From Acidobacteriota bacterium (lineage in GTDB: Bacteria; Acidobacteriota; Terriglobia; UBA7540), in assembly GCA_902812465.1 (NCBI GenBank), contig CADDZE010000041.1, positions 1-33,100 of the forward strand: DNA of 33,100 bases. Direction: 5' to 3'. This document shows, one piece after another, positions 7,811 to 16,157 of the stretch. Numbering within the stretch: the first letter of the stretch is position 1; each line of letters opens with the position of its first letter. Both the position numbers and the translations under genes were made by a program. The notes under the pieces were generated by a model. That model did no database searches. It was not told where the DNA came from and saw only the letters and a program-made list of their open reading frames with translations.

Positions 7811-8728
7811 ATGTCTACGTTCGTGCTCGCCGCTGACGTCGGCGGCACCAAGATCGCCGCAGCCCGCGTAGATGAATCCGGCCGGCTATCCTGCGTGCGG
7901 GAAGCACCCACCCCTGCGGCGGGCGGCCGGGCGGTGGTCCGTGCCTTGATTAGCCTGTTGGACTCCCTGCCGCGTGCCGGGGTCTGCGCCGTCGGCGTAG
8001 ACGTACCTGGCTGGGTTCGCCCTGATGGCCGAGTCTGGGCGCCCAACATTCCCGGCTGGCGCAACATGCGCCTGGGCACCATCCTAGGCGGTCATTACCG
8101 CTGGCCAGTGGTGGTCGACAGCGATCGCCACGCCTTCGTAACGGGTGAGGCTTGGCGGGGAGCAGCGCGCCATTCTCGTAACGTCGTTTGCCTGGCGGTG
8201 GGCACGGGAATCGGCGCTGGAATCGTCGCCAACGGGCAATTGATCAGCGGCCACGCGGGGCTTGCCGGCGCTGTTGGATGGATGGCCATCTGCGACCGCT
8301 TCCAGCCCCTGTATAAGCAGGTAGGCTGTCTAGAAGCTCACGTGGCGGGGCCAGCCATCGCGCTGGCCGCCCATCGCCAGTTGGGGCGAGTTCTCCAGGT
8401 GCAAGAGGTAGCGCAGCTGGCGCGTGCCGGTCATCGCCACGCAGGGCAAATACTACGCGAAGCAGGCCACGCGCTCGGACTCGCGCTCGCCAACCTGGTG
8501 AGTACGCTCAATCCTGAAGTCATCGTCATCAGCGGAGGCGTTGCCGGAGCAGGCGATGCCTTGCTGAGCGTTGCCCGCCAGACTATGTGGCGCTGGGGCC
8601 AGCCATTGGCCGTCCGGCAAGTCCGTGTTGTGCGCAGCCGCCTCGGCGCCAAGGCGGCTCTCTTGGGCATCGCCAAGCTAGCCTTCGACGCACTGGAGGG
8701 CAGGCCAAAAGGAGGTGACCGCCAATAG
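7811..8728 (+). CDS. ROK-family sugar kinase-like protein
   Basis: A 305-residue member of the ROK family (glucokinase and N-acetylhexosamine kinase-like), expected to phosphorylate a cytoplasmic sugar with ATP. The phosphate loop DVGGTK is at residues 9-14, the probable catalytic aspartate is D105 in VVDSDRHAFVTGEA, and the ATP-binding GTGIGAGIV is at 131-139. The zinc-site region is unusual. The canonical AGEIGH reads AGAVGW (about 152-157), and of the Cys-rich motif only GCLE (172-175) remains. Zinc binding is therefore probably lost, and substrate choice cannot be predicted. Its last codons contain the ribosome site of the following MFS gene, so the two are translationally linked. It was probably once part of the same sugar pathway as the GH42 enzyme. 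Confidence 0.85.
   Translation: MSTFVLAADVGGTKIAAARVDESGRLSCVREAPTPAAGGRAVVRALISLLDSLPRAGVCAVGVDVPGWVRPDGRVWAPNIPGWRNMRLGTILGGHYRWPVVVDSDRHAFVTGEAWRGAARHSRNVVCLAVGTGIGAGIVANGQLISGHAGLAGAVGWMAICDRFQPLYKQVGCLEAHVAGPAIALAAHRQLGRVLQVQEVAQLARAGHRHAGQILREAGHALGLALANLVSTLNPEVIVISGGVAGAGDALLSVARQTMWRWGQPLAVRQVRVVRSRLGAKAALLGIAKLAFDALEGRPKGGDRQ
8710..8727 (+). promoter_or_regulatory. Consensus Shine-Dalgarno placed before an ATA codon
   Basis: AGGAGGTGA (8710-8718) is a full anti-16S complement inside the end of the ROK gene. Six bases later, in the frame of the MFS transporter, is ATA (8725-8727), which overlaps the ROK stop TAG. No ATG, GTG or TTG in the right frame lies at a usable distance; the first in-frame ATG is at 8782. 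Confidence 0.6.
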
Positions 8729-8781
8729 GGTTCGAGGGACGCACCTCCCAGCTTGCTCTGGTAGCAACAGCGGACGCCTGC

Positions 8782-9852
8782 ATGCTCGTCTTCGGCATTG
8801 TGCTGCTGCTGATAGGCTCGCTGCTGCCGTCCCTTACGGTGAGCCGCGCCCAGGCAGGCAACCTGGGCTCACTGCCGCTGGCTGGAATCTTCGTGGGTAC
8901 GGTCGTCGCCGGACCCCTGCTGGACCTTCGGGGCGCGAAGCCCGTTCTCACGCTCGCTCTCGCGCTGATCGCCGGGGGGATGGCGGTCATGAGCTTCGGC
9001 GGAAGCTATGCGGCGCTTGCGGGTGCTGCGTTCGTCTATGGTTTAGGAGGCGGCCTGCTCAATACAGGAACCAATGCCCTCACTTCTTCCTTGCGCGCTG
9101 AGGGGCGCGGAGCCGCGCTCAACCTGCTCGGCTTCTTCTTTAGCCTGGGAGCGGTGTGCGCGCCGCTGCTGATGGCCACGCTGGGCGGATCCCGTTCGCC
9201 GCAAGAGGCCTTGCGCCTGCTGGCCATCCTCACCGCCCTGGTGCTGATTCCGGTGCTGGGGCTTCGCTTCCCGCCGCCGCAGGCTGGGATTCGCCTCGGA
9301 CGCCTCCTCGAGGTGCTCCACGAGCCAGTCGTATGGGTATTCGGCCTCCTGCTCTTTTTCGAATCAGGCAGCGAGAACTGTATGTTCGTCTGGTCCGGCA
9401 AGACGGTGGCCGACGTGCTTCAGGTGTCCGCCGCGCGAGCTAACATCACCCTCGCCGCCCTGGGCGCGGCACTTGGTGCCGGACGCCTGCTGGCCGTGCT
9501 CTGGCTGCGCTGGCTGAGCAGCCCACGCCTCCTCTACCTGTCCGCCGGGGTCATCCTGGCAGGAGTTCTCCTGGCGCACACCGCTATGGGCTTCGTTTCG
9601 CTGAGCGCCGGGATCGCGACCGTCGGACTGGGCATGGCGGCGATCTTTCCTACGGCGCTCGGAATCGCTGGAGACCGCTACCCGGACCAGACGGGCACGG
9701 TCTTCGGAGCCATCATGACCGTAGCACTGCTGGGTGGGATAACAGGCCCACGCCTGGCGGCATCACTGGCTGCACGAACCCCTCTCGACGTCCTGTGGAT
9801 TCCAGTGTTCGCCTCCCTGGCGGTCTTCCTGCTGACCCCGATCCTGCACTGA
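8782..9852 (+). CDS. Major facilitator superfamily transporter
   Basis: An inner-membrane transporter of at least 356 residues with about 11-12 hydrophobic segments and a soluble linker near residues 165-180, as in MFS sugar permeases. The loop motif after the second helix (AGPLLDLRGAKPVL) and the glycine-rich GLGGGLLNTGTNAL resemble the FucP-like branch. With the ATG at 8782 the protein begins inside the first membrane helix, with almost no cytoplasmic N-terminus. The frame is open back to 8719, and a perfect ribosome site points to an ATA at 8725. The real product is therefore probably 19 residues longer. It follows the ROK gene with effectively no gap. Transport of a sugar that the ROK protein then phosphorylates is a reasonable inference, but the substrate is unknown. 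Confidence 0.85.
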   Translation: MLVFGIVLLLIGSLLPSLTVSRAQAGNLGSLPLAGIFVGTVVAGPLLDLRGAKPVLTLALALIAGGMAVMSFGGSYAALAGAAFVYGLGGGLLNTGTNALTSSLRAEGRGAALNLLGFFFSLGAVCAPLLMATLGGSRSPQEALRLLAILTALVLIPVLGLRFPPPQAGIRLGRLLEVLHEPVVWVFGLLLFFESGSENCMFVWSGKTVADVLQVSAARANITLAALGAALGAGRLLAVLWLRWLSSPRLLYLSAGVILAGVLLAHTAMGFVSLSAGIATVGLGMAAIFPTALGIAGDRYPDQTGTVFGAIMTVALLGGITGPRLAASLAARTPLDVLWIPVFASLAVFLLTPILH

Positions 9853-10027
9853 TGGCCACGGTGACGCTACCGATCGAGCCGCTGAGGTCATGGGCGCCGG
9901 CCGGCGCCACGGCACCTCGCGGCTTGGGGACTTGATGATAAGCTATGGCCTCCTGAGGCAAGTCTGGGGCCAGCCGGCGAAGAAACGGGCAAGGCCGGTG
10001 AAGACGTAACTGTTTGGAGGATCACTC

Positions 10028-11548
10028 TTGCGACTGCGCAACCAAGTCGGCGTGATGCTCGCTGGCCTGCTTTGCCTCCGGGGGACAGCCGGATCACCGG
10101 CTGTCGGGAAAACGTCCAGGCAGCCGGCAGGCTACGTGTATGTCGTCCTATGGTTCGATACCGAGGATTACATCCTGCCGCAAAGCGATGATCCGGCCAA
10201 GCGCATCGCCGACTTGCTCACCCGACAAGGCGTCCGGGCCACATTCAAGGTGGTGGGCGAAAAGGGGCGCACCTTGGTTCGCCGGCGTCGCCTTGATGTC
10301 ATTCAGGCCCTTCAGCGGCACGAAATCGGCTATCACGCCAACACGCACAGCCAGCATCCGACTGTGGCCGAATACGAATCGCAGCTGGATTGGGAAGTAG
10401 GCGCAGCGGAGTTCACCCGCCGCGAGCGTCCGGGGTATGAAGATCTGCGGCGCATTTTCGGCCAAGCTCCCACTTGCTACGGCCAGCCGGGAAGCTCTTG
10501 GGCCCCCCAAGTCTTCCCCGCCCTGCAAAGCTGGGGAGTGAAGGTGTACCTCGACGATGCCCCGCACGTTGGTTTGGAGGGCAGGCCCTTTTGGTATGGC
10601 GGCCTGCTGAACATTTTCCATATTCAGGCCGGCTCGGACCTGAGGCCCAACGCCGACTGGTCAAACCTCGCACAGGTCAAGGCCAACTTCCAGGCTACGT
10701 ACGCGAGCTTGCTGCAGTCGGGCGGCGGGATCGTCAGCCTGTACTTTCATCCCTGCGAATTCGTTCATCGCGAGTTTTGGGATGCCGTGAACTTTGCCCA
10801 GGGCGCCAACCCGCCTCGCGACCAGTGGAAGCTGCCCGCCGTCCAGGCCCCGCCAGAAATCGAGCGCAACTTCCGCTTCTTGGAAGGTATGGTGGCCTTT
10901 ATGAAGTCCTTTCCGCGCGTCCGCTTCATCACCGCCTCACAGGTGCTGGATGTGATGCCGGACCGGGCACAGCACCACCCCTTCTCCATCGCCGAGTTGC
11001 GACAGATTGCTAGCCGCGTTAGCCCGGACGTATCCTTCCAGGTTCACCAGGACTATGCGCTGAGCGCGAGCGAAATATTCGATCTGCTCAACCAGTTTGC
11101 CGCCAGCGCTATTCGCAAGCGGCCCCGCGCCTGGCACCTGCGCGGGATGATCTACGGACCCGGATGGCCTGGTGCCGAACTCCGCCAAGACGTTCAGGTT
11201 CCCTGGAACCAATTCGTCCGCACCGTGCTGGACGTCGAAGGCTTCCTCGCGGACCACCATCAGATTCCCAATGTGGTGTGGCTGGGCAGCAAGCCGGTTC
11301 CACCAGAAAGCTACCTCGTCGCCCTCGCGCAGGCCGCCCGAGCCTTGCTCGCAGGAGAACCTGCCCCCGACGCGGTAACGCTGCGGCCCGCGCACCTCGC
11401 CGCCGCCCGCTACGTTGCCGATGATTCTCCCAACCTCTGGGAATGGGTCATCTTTCCGCCCGGATTCGATGCGCCTCAATTGATGGTACTGGCGAAGCTC
11501 CAGGCTTGGACCTTGAAGCCCGCCCTGCTGGTTGATGCCCACCGGTGA
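10028..11548 (+). CDS. Polysaccharide deacetylase-like secreted protein
   Basis: A 506-residue protein with a short N-terminal hydrophobic segment (VGVMLAGLLCLRGTAG, residues 8-23) that may be a signal peptide. It then has a NodB-type deacetylase domain with the metal site D44-T-E-D47 and H103-x3-H107 (HANTH). The second half (about 330-506) has no recognised domain but contains conserved-looking WLGSKPVPPESYLVALA. The start is TTG at 10028, supported by GGAGG seven bases upstream (10016-10020); no ATG fits. It would remove acetyl groups from a polysaccharide or peptidoglycan-like polymer in the periplasm or outside. It lies 175 bp after the MFS gene and may have its own promoter. Function beyond the fold is uncertain. 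Confidence 0.8.
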   Translation: MRLRNQVGVMLAGLLCLRGTAGSPAVGKTSRQPAGYVYVVLWFDTEDYILPQSDDPAKRIADLLTRQGVRATFKVVGEKGRTLVRRRRLDVIQALQRHEIGYHANTHSQHPTVAEYESQLDWEVGAAEFTRRERPGYEDLRRIFGQAPTCYGQPGSSWAPQVFPALQSWGVKVYLDDAPHVGLEGRPFWYGGLLNIFHIQAGSDLRPNADWSNLAQVKANFQATYASLLQSGGGIVSLYFHPCEFVHREFWDAVNFAQGANPPRDQWKLPAVQAPPEIERNFRFLEGMVAFMKSFPRVRFITASQVLDVMPDRAQHHPFSIAELRQIASRVSPDVSFQVHQDYALSASEIFDLLNQFAASAIRKRPRAWHLRGMIYGPGWPGAELRQDVQVPWNQFVRTVLDVEGFLADHHQIPNVVWLGSKPVPPESYLVALAQAARALLAGEPAPDAVTLRPAHLAAARYVADDSPNLWEWVIFPPGFDAPQLMVLAKLQAWTLKPALLVDAHR

Positions 11549-11824
11549 TAGCTCTCTTCAGCGAGCCCTCTTTCGGCGGTCCGCAGCTCGCGAGTATATG
11601 CGCCGCGGCAAACCACCGGGCGGCAGACTCGGGAGCACAGCGCTTCCCAGGGCTCTTCCCCAGCTCCCTGAGTACTGCCGCGGTAGGGCGGCCATTCCCC
11701 CAAGGGTGTGCAAGGTTGGTTCCGCAGTTGGGCAGAGCCCGGCGATTGCCGGAACGTCGTGGGTTGTCGGTGACCTCGAATCCTCATTTAGGACTGGCTA
11801 TCTCCTCAGCTAGATGCCGGGCGT

Positions 11825-12153
11825 TCATCTGATCTTCGACTCCGCCTCCAGCCTCGCCAGCTCTCGTAACGGCTGCCCGTACGGAACCGTGGCTAGCAAC
11901 TTGTATCGCTCTCCATCCCAGCGCCAGAGCTTAGTCCTGGTCGCGTGGTAATTGCCGTCAGCACCGATAGCCGCGTCATTCCGCAAAATCACGTCGTGCC
12001 AGTATTCGAAACCGCCCCGAGCTCCCTCGTTAAAAACGAGTTTGGCCCCGCCCTTAACCAATCGTGACCCGCCTTTGTTTCGGCTCTTGGTACGGTCTGG
12101 GTAAGCGCTGGCGCACCCCGGCCGCAGAAAAGGAAGAGCAGTAGCCAAATCAT
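11825..12153 (-). pseudogene. Frameshifted small exported protein, putative immunity gene for the Rhs transglycosylase tip
   Basis: Translation from the ATG at 12153 gives a clear signal-like start (MIWLLLFLFCGRGAPALTQ). That frame closes at 11989, while an overlapping frame stays open to 11825 and carries the protein-like tail (FEYWHDVILRND, TKLWRWDGERYKLLATVPYG). One frame change between about 12100 and 11990 joins them into a protein of about 108 residues. It starts 19 bp after the stop of the Rhs-linked lytic-transglycosylase domain. A small exported protein directly after a peptidoglycan-cutting toxin fits an immunity role in the periplasm. This is inference from position and signal peptide; the family is not recognised. 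A sequencing error is also possible. Confidence 0.55.
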
Positions 12154-12172
12154 GGCCAGGTGTCGGGTACCA

Positions 12173-12971
12173 CTACCACCGTCCATGCGCTGCCGCCTCC
12201 GCACCATTTAGGTTCCCCGCCGCGAGTTGCTTGACAGAGTTTAGGATGTCGTCTGCATACCCCTTCGGGCCGTAGTGGGTCAGGGCCGCACGTATGCCGC
12301 CGTACTCGTCCGACAAAATTTGGAGATACTCAGAGCCTACAAAAATGTTCAGAGCCGGATCCGACAGAGCCCCATACAGCTCGCCCGAGGGTGCGTGCGG
12401 ATAGTTGCTGTTGACCGTGTCTGCCGCAGCCTGTGTAATCTGCATGAGTCCTTTGGCTTGTTGCATTGTATTGCCGTAGGGGAAGGGCACCCCCCAGGGC
12501 ATTCGCATTAAAACCTCCCGGAACGCTGCTCTCCTTGAGGATAATGCAGTCGATCAGCTCATCGCAGAAGTTCGACTCGTTGTTTTCATGCACCAATTGC
12601 TGAAGTTGTGGCCAGCGGATGATGTTGGGCTTCGGTGGCACCAACGAGCTACTCCCAGTGCCCCCTCCGCCCCCGCCAGGCTGCGAAGCTCCAAAGGCGA
12701 TATCCGCCCAGTTGGTCCAGTCATAGCAATCCACCCATGTTGTCTGGGTCGGATAAAAGGTGATGATTCCGCCTTGGTTGGTCGTCAGATTCATCTCCTG
12801 CTCGCAATCCAGTCCGCTGCGGTCAATCAACGTGGGCTGGTGCAGCACGTAGGTGTAGCGGTTCAGCCACTGCGGATTGGTGAGGTCGCCGCCCAGCGGG
12901 TCCCGGCGTCGTACCTTACAGCCGGTACGGAAGTACCGTAAAGCTTTGCGGCCGGCAAAGTGCCCATCCAC
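12173..12971 (-). pseudogene. Orphan Rhs core fragment fused to a lytic-transglycosylase tip, frameshifted
   Basis: The first frame (12971 to 12330) carries the end of an Rhs repeat-associated core, DPLGGDLTNPQWLNRYTYV followed by LIDRSGLD, the usual boundary before a variable toxin. A Gly-rich linker follows and then the start of an SLT-type domain (CDELIDCIILKESS...FNANAL), whose Glu in KESS is the expected catalytic acid. The rest of the SLT domain (QAKGLMQITQAAADTV, then AALTHYGPKGYADDIL) is in the +1 frame and ends at 12173. Removing one base from the C6 run at 12490-12495 restores one frame. There is no upstream Rhs shell, so this is a displaced tip module, about 200 codons long. The domain would cleave peptidoglycan glycan strands if expressed. 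Phase variation or a sequencing error at the run are alternatives to decay. Confidence 0.75.
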
Positions 12972-13131
12972 AATCGAGCAAGGCCCAGCTGCAGACCCGA
13001 AGATCTCCTGTAGGCCTTACTGTTCGGCGCTCACCGACGACCCTTGGAAGGCTCTGAAGGCGGCACGATGTGCAAAACCCCTCTGCTATCCTCCCCCGGG
13101 TCCCTCTCCAAAGGTTGGGAAAAAGGAGCCC

Positions 13132-13398
13132 CTAATGGCACAATGCAAGCGCGCACGCGGCAAACCCGGCAGGAGCGAAGGCGATGATCATGGCGAGCAA
13201 CAGAGTGTTGTGTAGCCCCGCCAGTCGCAACAAAAGGAATGCTGCCATGATGCCGCAGAGCTCTATAGGAACGGCCTTCAGTCTGCTGATCCGCGCAAAA
13301 CGGAGCGGCTCCCTACACCACGGACATGGGAACGTACCTTGACGTATGAACCCCTTTGGAACTTCGCGCGCGCAGACGGGGCACCTTGCTGTCCGCAT
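13132..13398 (-). CDS. Small zinc-ribbon membrane protein
   Basis: An 88-residue protein with two CxxC pairs (CPVC near residue 6, CPWC near 25) forming a zinc ribbon. Two hydrophobic helices follow (about 46-62 and 65-84). The start is the ATG at 13398, because AAAGGTGAT lies eight bases upstream and pairs well with the 16S tail; a GTG at 13410 is the alternative. It stops 160 bp before the next Rhs fragment and begins 46 bp after the end of the first one. That is the place where an immunity gene normally sits in a chain of Rhs tip/immunity cassettes. The immunity role is inference only; I do not recognise the family. Confidence 0.6.
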   Translation of the reverse strand: MRTARCPVCAREVPKGFIRQGTFPCPWCREPLRFARISRLKAVPIELCGIMAAFLLLRLAGLHNTLLLAMIIAFAPAGFAACALALCH

Positions 13399-13444
13399 AC
13401 GGTAAATCACCTTTCGCCAGGGTTGATCCGAACCAGTTCCACCC

Positions 13445-14341
13445 CTAGTGGCTATTCCACACTCCAGACATTACCTGGCCCGCCGCAACGCACCAGTTTG
13501 ATGATGCCCCTGGCGGGGAGATAAGACCTTGGACAAAGTCCATTGCGTAGCCCCAGGCCGCAGGGTGGCTGGCCGCCAACGCGCCAAGAGTCGCAATCCC
13601 GGCCGGACCGTACGTGGCCAAACTCGCGGCCCCTGCCGACGCCCCGTACCAAGCGACGGGCGCCAACAGGCCTGCGATTGGCGATGCGATCCTCCCCGCC
13701 GTTTTGAGGACTTGCTGAGCCGGCGGAATAAGCGCGCCCGAGTTCCAGTCTGGCGCGGGGAGGGTCACAATATAGGTGTACCCGGCCGAACAGTGAGTGC
13801 TAGAGTTGCCAAAGCTGTCCGATGTCGTGACACAACCGCCAGGAACGCTCGCGGTAAAGCTCCTCGATCCTCCCGCGACGCGCAGCGAATCGGGATTGAC
13901 GTTCGTAGCCCCTATGCTAATCGCCCCGGCAAGCGCGTAACAAGAAGTGAGCGTGCCATCCGCGCGTACGTGTTCGCCCCTTGCGTGATCGTCTTTAACC
14001 GTCCAGAAATAATTGCTCACCGAACTGGTGCTGGCATCCGCCGTCAGGTTCCCGGCCGCATCGTAGCTATACCCTGGCGTGCTGATCTGGTTCGCGCTGT
14101 TGAAGTTCAACTGCGGGCAAGGCCCCTGCGTCTGCGCGTTCCGGATACAGGTCATGTTCCCGTAGCGATCGTAGCTGAACGCCAAGTTGTAGGTCGAGGA
14201 GCCCGTCGCCAGCGCGAAGGAACGTGCCGGCCGGGGCAGGCTTCGCCCTCGCACGGTTTTGGATTGAAAAGCGAAAAACGGTCGGCGCTGCAAACTTCGT
14301 AAACATATAGCCATCATAGACACTGTACGGCTTGTGCTCAT
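13445..14341 (-). pseudogene. 5'-truncated Rhs/YD-repeat fragment with variable C-terminal tip
   Basis: From about 14225 downward the frame shows Rhs YD-repeats (NLAFSYDRYGNMTCIRN and YSYDAAGNLTADAS). It then leaves the shell and runs into a variable tip of about 170 residues, with a Gly/Ala-rich hydrophobic stretch (VAWYGASAGAASLATYGPAG). The tip ends QVMSGVWNSH at 13445. The large N-terminal Rhs shell, the core cleavage motif and any secretion signal are absent. The first 40 codons of the frame (14341 to about 14225) do not look like Rhs. A different frame there reads as Pro-rich protein (YYPPPLAPAREASGQADEH), so the 5' end appears to be a junction of unrelated DNA. The tip's toxin activity is not recognisable. 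Confidence 0.65.
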
Positions 14342-14398
14342 CCGCTTGCCCGGACGCTTCGCGGGCCGGGGCGAGGGGTGGCGGATAGTATTTTGGCG

Positions 14399-14438
14399 AA
14401 ACGAACCGGATATGTTGTTGAAAAGACGAGGTCGGGCT
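14399..14438 (+). repeat. Short dispersed repeat, copy B
   Basis: Inverted partner of 2579-2619, with the same 17-nt AAACGAACCGGATATGT block and a conserved TTGAAAA. It lies between the truncated Rhs remnant and the histidine kinase gene. As with copy A, it abuts a broken coding frame. Confidence 0.6.
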
Positions 14439-14624
14439 TGCGTAGACGGAATGGTTCAGGGGTTGGCAGCGACGCCGTGCTGGCGTCTCGTTGGCCTCCG
14501 ACCCAGTGGCTTATCAGCCCGAAACCAGAGCCGCTTCCACGCGGCGGGCGCAAGCCTGCGGTTTGACCCCCGTCGCCGTGCTCCGTTAGAATTGGGAGGG
14601 TGAAGGGCAGGCCGCGAGGGTACT

Positions 14625-16148
14625 GTGGTAAGGCTGCTTTCCCGGATCGGGCTGCGCGCGCGGCTGGCGCTGGTGATGTTTCTCACCATGGCGTGCACCA
14701 TCGCCATCTTGGTAGTCACTTACCTGCGCCAGGAGCAGCGCGTGAAGGCTTACGTCAGCGCCATCAGCTCGGACTTGGCAACCGTTAGCGCGGTCACGCG
14801 CATTCCCTCCACAGGCGATCCCAAGCAAATCCTGGAAGCTTACAAAGACGAGCTTACCAAGCTCGGCCTCAAGGGATTGCGTGTCGAGGCAACCAACCCC
14901 GGCGGCGACATTGTAGCCAGCTACGATCCTCGGCGCGTGGGAAAGAAGAGCGCGCTGCGGAAGCGCTCCAGCAAGGCCAAGGAAGACCCCTTCCACATCT
15001 CGGCAACGTTGCCCGATGTGGATCTAGACCCGGCCGGAGGCCAGACCTCGTTTTCCATTCAGGTTCCGGTGGTGCAAAGCGGCAAGGTAGTGGGATACGT
15101 GGTATTTCACGGTGCCGCCGATGAGGTGACATCCCTGTTGCGTAGCACCTATCTGCTGCGGTCGATCTGGATCATCGCCACCATGCTGCTTGGCCTGGGC
15201 ACCATGGTCTACCTGGTCTTCCTCTTCACCCAGCCGGTGGACATGGTGGTCAACGCTGCCAACCAGGTGGCGCAGGGCAACCTCTATGTCAAGCTGCCGG
15301 AGGATGGTTCCGAGGAGATGGCGCGCCTGGCTCGCACCTTCAACCAAATGGTGGAGCGCCTGCGGGAAAATCGCAAATTGCAAGAGAAACTGAACGAGAT
15401 GGACAAGCTTTCGGTGCTCGGCCGCTTTGCCGGTACTGTCGCTCACGAGGTCCGCAACTCGCTCAATTTCATCAACCTCAGCATTGATCAGTTGCGTGCC
15501 AAGCGCCTGAACGCCGATGAGCGCACCCTAGCTGAAGTGCGGCGCAACCTCGCCAACGTGAAGGAGGAGATCGGACGCTTGAATCAGATGGTCAATGAAT
15601 TCCTTGTCTTAGGGCGTCCCTCGCCTCCGCGGCGGATGCCTTGCGACGTCGCCGCGGTCGTGAAGGAGGCGCTGGCGCTAGTGGAAAGGCAGGCGCAGTC
15701 GCAGGATATTCGCGTGCTGAATGACTTCGCAGAAGCTTGGCCGCCGCTTTGGGCCGACGCGAGCCAGCTGAAGACCTGTTTCGTGAACATTTTGACAAAC
15801 GCCGTGCAAGCCATGCCTCAGGGCGGCGAGATCCGGATCAGCGGCAACGTCATTCCCCGCGATGGCCAGCCCGAGCGCCTCTGCCTGCGCTTCGCCGACA
15901 CCGGTCCGGGAATACCGCCCGAGGACCGGGAGAAGATTTTCGCTCCCTACTTCTCCACGAAGGCCACCGGTTTCGGACTCGGGCTCGCCATCACACGGAA
16001 AATCATTGAGGACCACGGCGGCAGGATTTATGCCGAAGGGCGAGAACCGGACAGGGGACAGGGAACGGTGATCGTGGTGGAGCTGCCGACGGCGCCAGCA
16101 CAGGACGTAGCTGCCGTCGGAGCGAGCGCTGCCTCTTCCGCGGCCTGA
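14625..16148 (+). CDS. Membrane sensor histidine kinase (NtrB/ZraS-like)
   Basis: A 507-residue sensor kinase. Membrane helices lie at about 13-33 and 180-202 and flank a periplasmic sensor of about 145 residues with no named family. A HAMP linker (about 203-255) follows, then the HisKA domain with the phospho-acceptor H274 in VAHEVRNSLNFI. The ATPase domain has the N box NILTNAVQAM, the G1 box DTGPGIPPED and the motif YFSTKATGFGLGLAI. The H-box and catalytic domain are closest to kinases that partner sigma-54 activators. The start is GTG at 14625, with a weak GAGGG upstream. No response regulator is adjacent, so it is an orphan here. The nearest candidate, the activator at 21738-23105, lacks a phosphorylatable Asp. 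The Ala/Ser-rich tail after about residue 490 is probably disordered. Confidence 0.92.
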   Translation: MVRLLSRIGLRARLALVMFLTMACTIAILVVTYLRQEQRVKAYVSAISSDLATVSAVTRIPSTGDPKQILEAYKDELTKLGLKGLRVEATNPGGDIVASYDPRRVGKKSALRKRSSKAKEDPFHISATLPDVDLDPAGGQTSFSIQVPVVQSGKVVGYVVFHGAADEVTSLLRSTYLLRSIWIIATMLLGLGTMVYLVFLFTQPVDMVVNAANQVAQGNLYVKLPEDGSEEMARLARTFNQMVERLRENRKLQEKLNEMDKLSVLGRFAGTVAHEVRNSLNFINLSIDQLRAKRLNADERTLAEVRRNLANVKEEIGRLNQMVNEFLVLGRPSPPRRMPCDVAAVVKEALALVERQAQSQDIRVLNDFAEAWPPLWADASQLKTCFVNILTNAVQAMPQGGEIRISGNVIPRDGQPERLCLRFADTGPGIPPEDREKIFAPYFSTKATGFGLGLAITRKIIEDHGGRIYAEGREPDRGQGTVIVVELPTAPAQDVAAVGASAASSAA

Positions 16149-16157
16149 GATCGATGC

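Noticed and set aside
8715-9101. GTG-started frame right after the ROK ribosome site
   Set aside because: It overlaps the MFS gene in a different frame and is Arg/Pro-rich with no hydrophobic segments; the MFS frame is clearly the coding one.
14625-16148. Histidine kinase as the partner of the sigma-54 activator at 21738
   Set aside because: They are 5.6 kb apart and the activator lacks a phosphorylatable Asp, so pairing is not supported.
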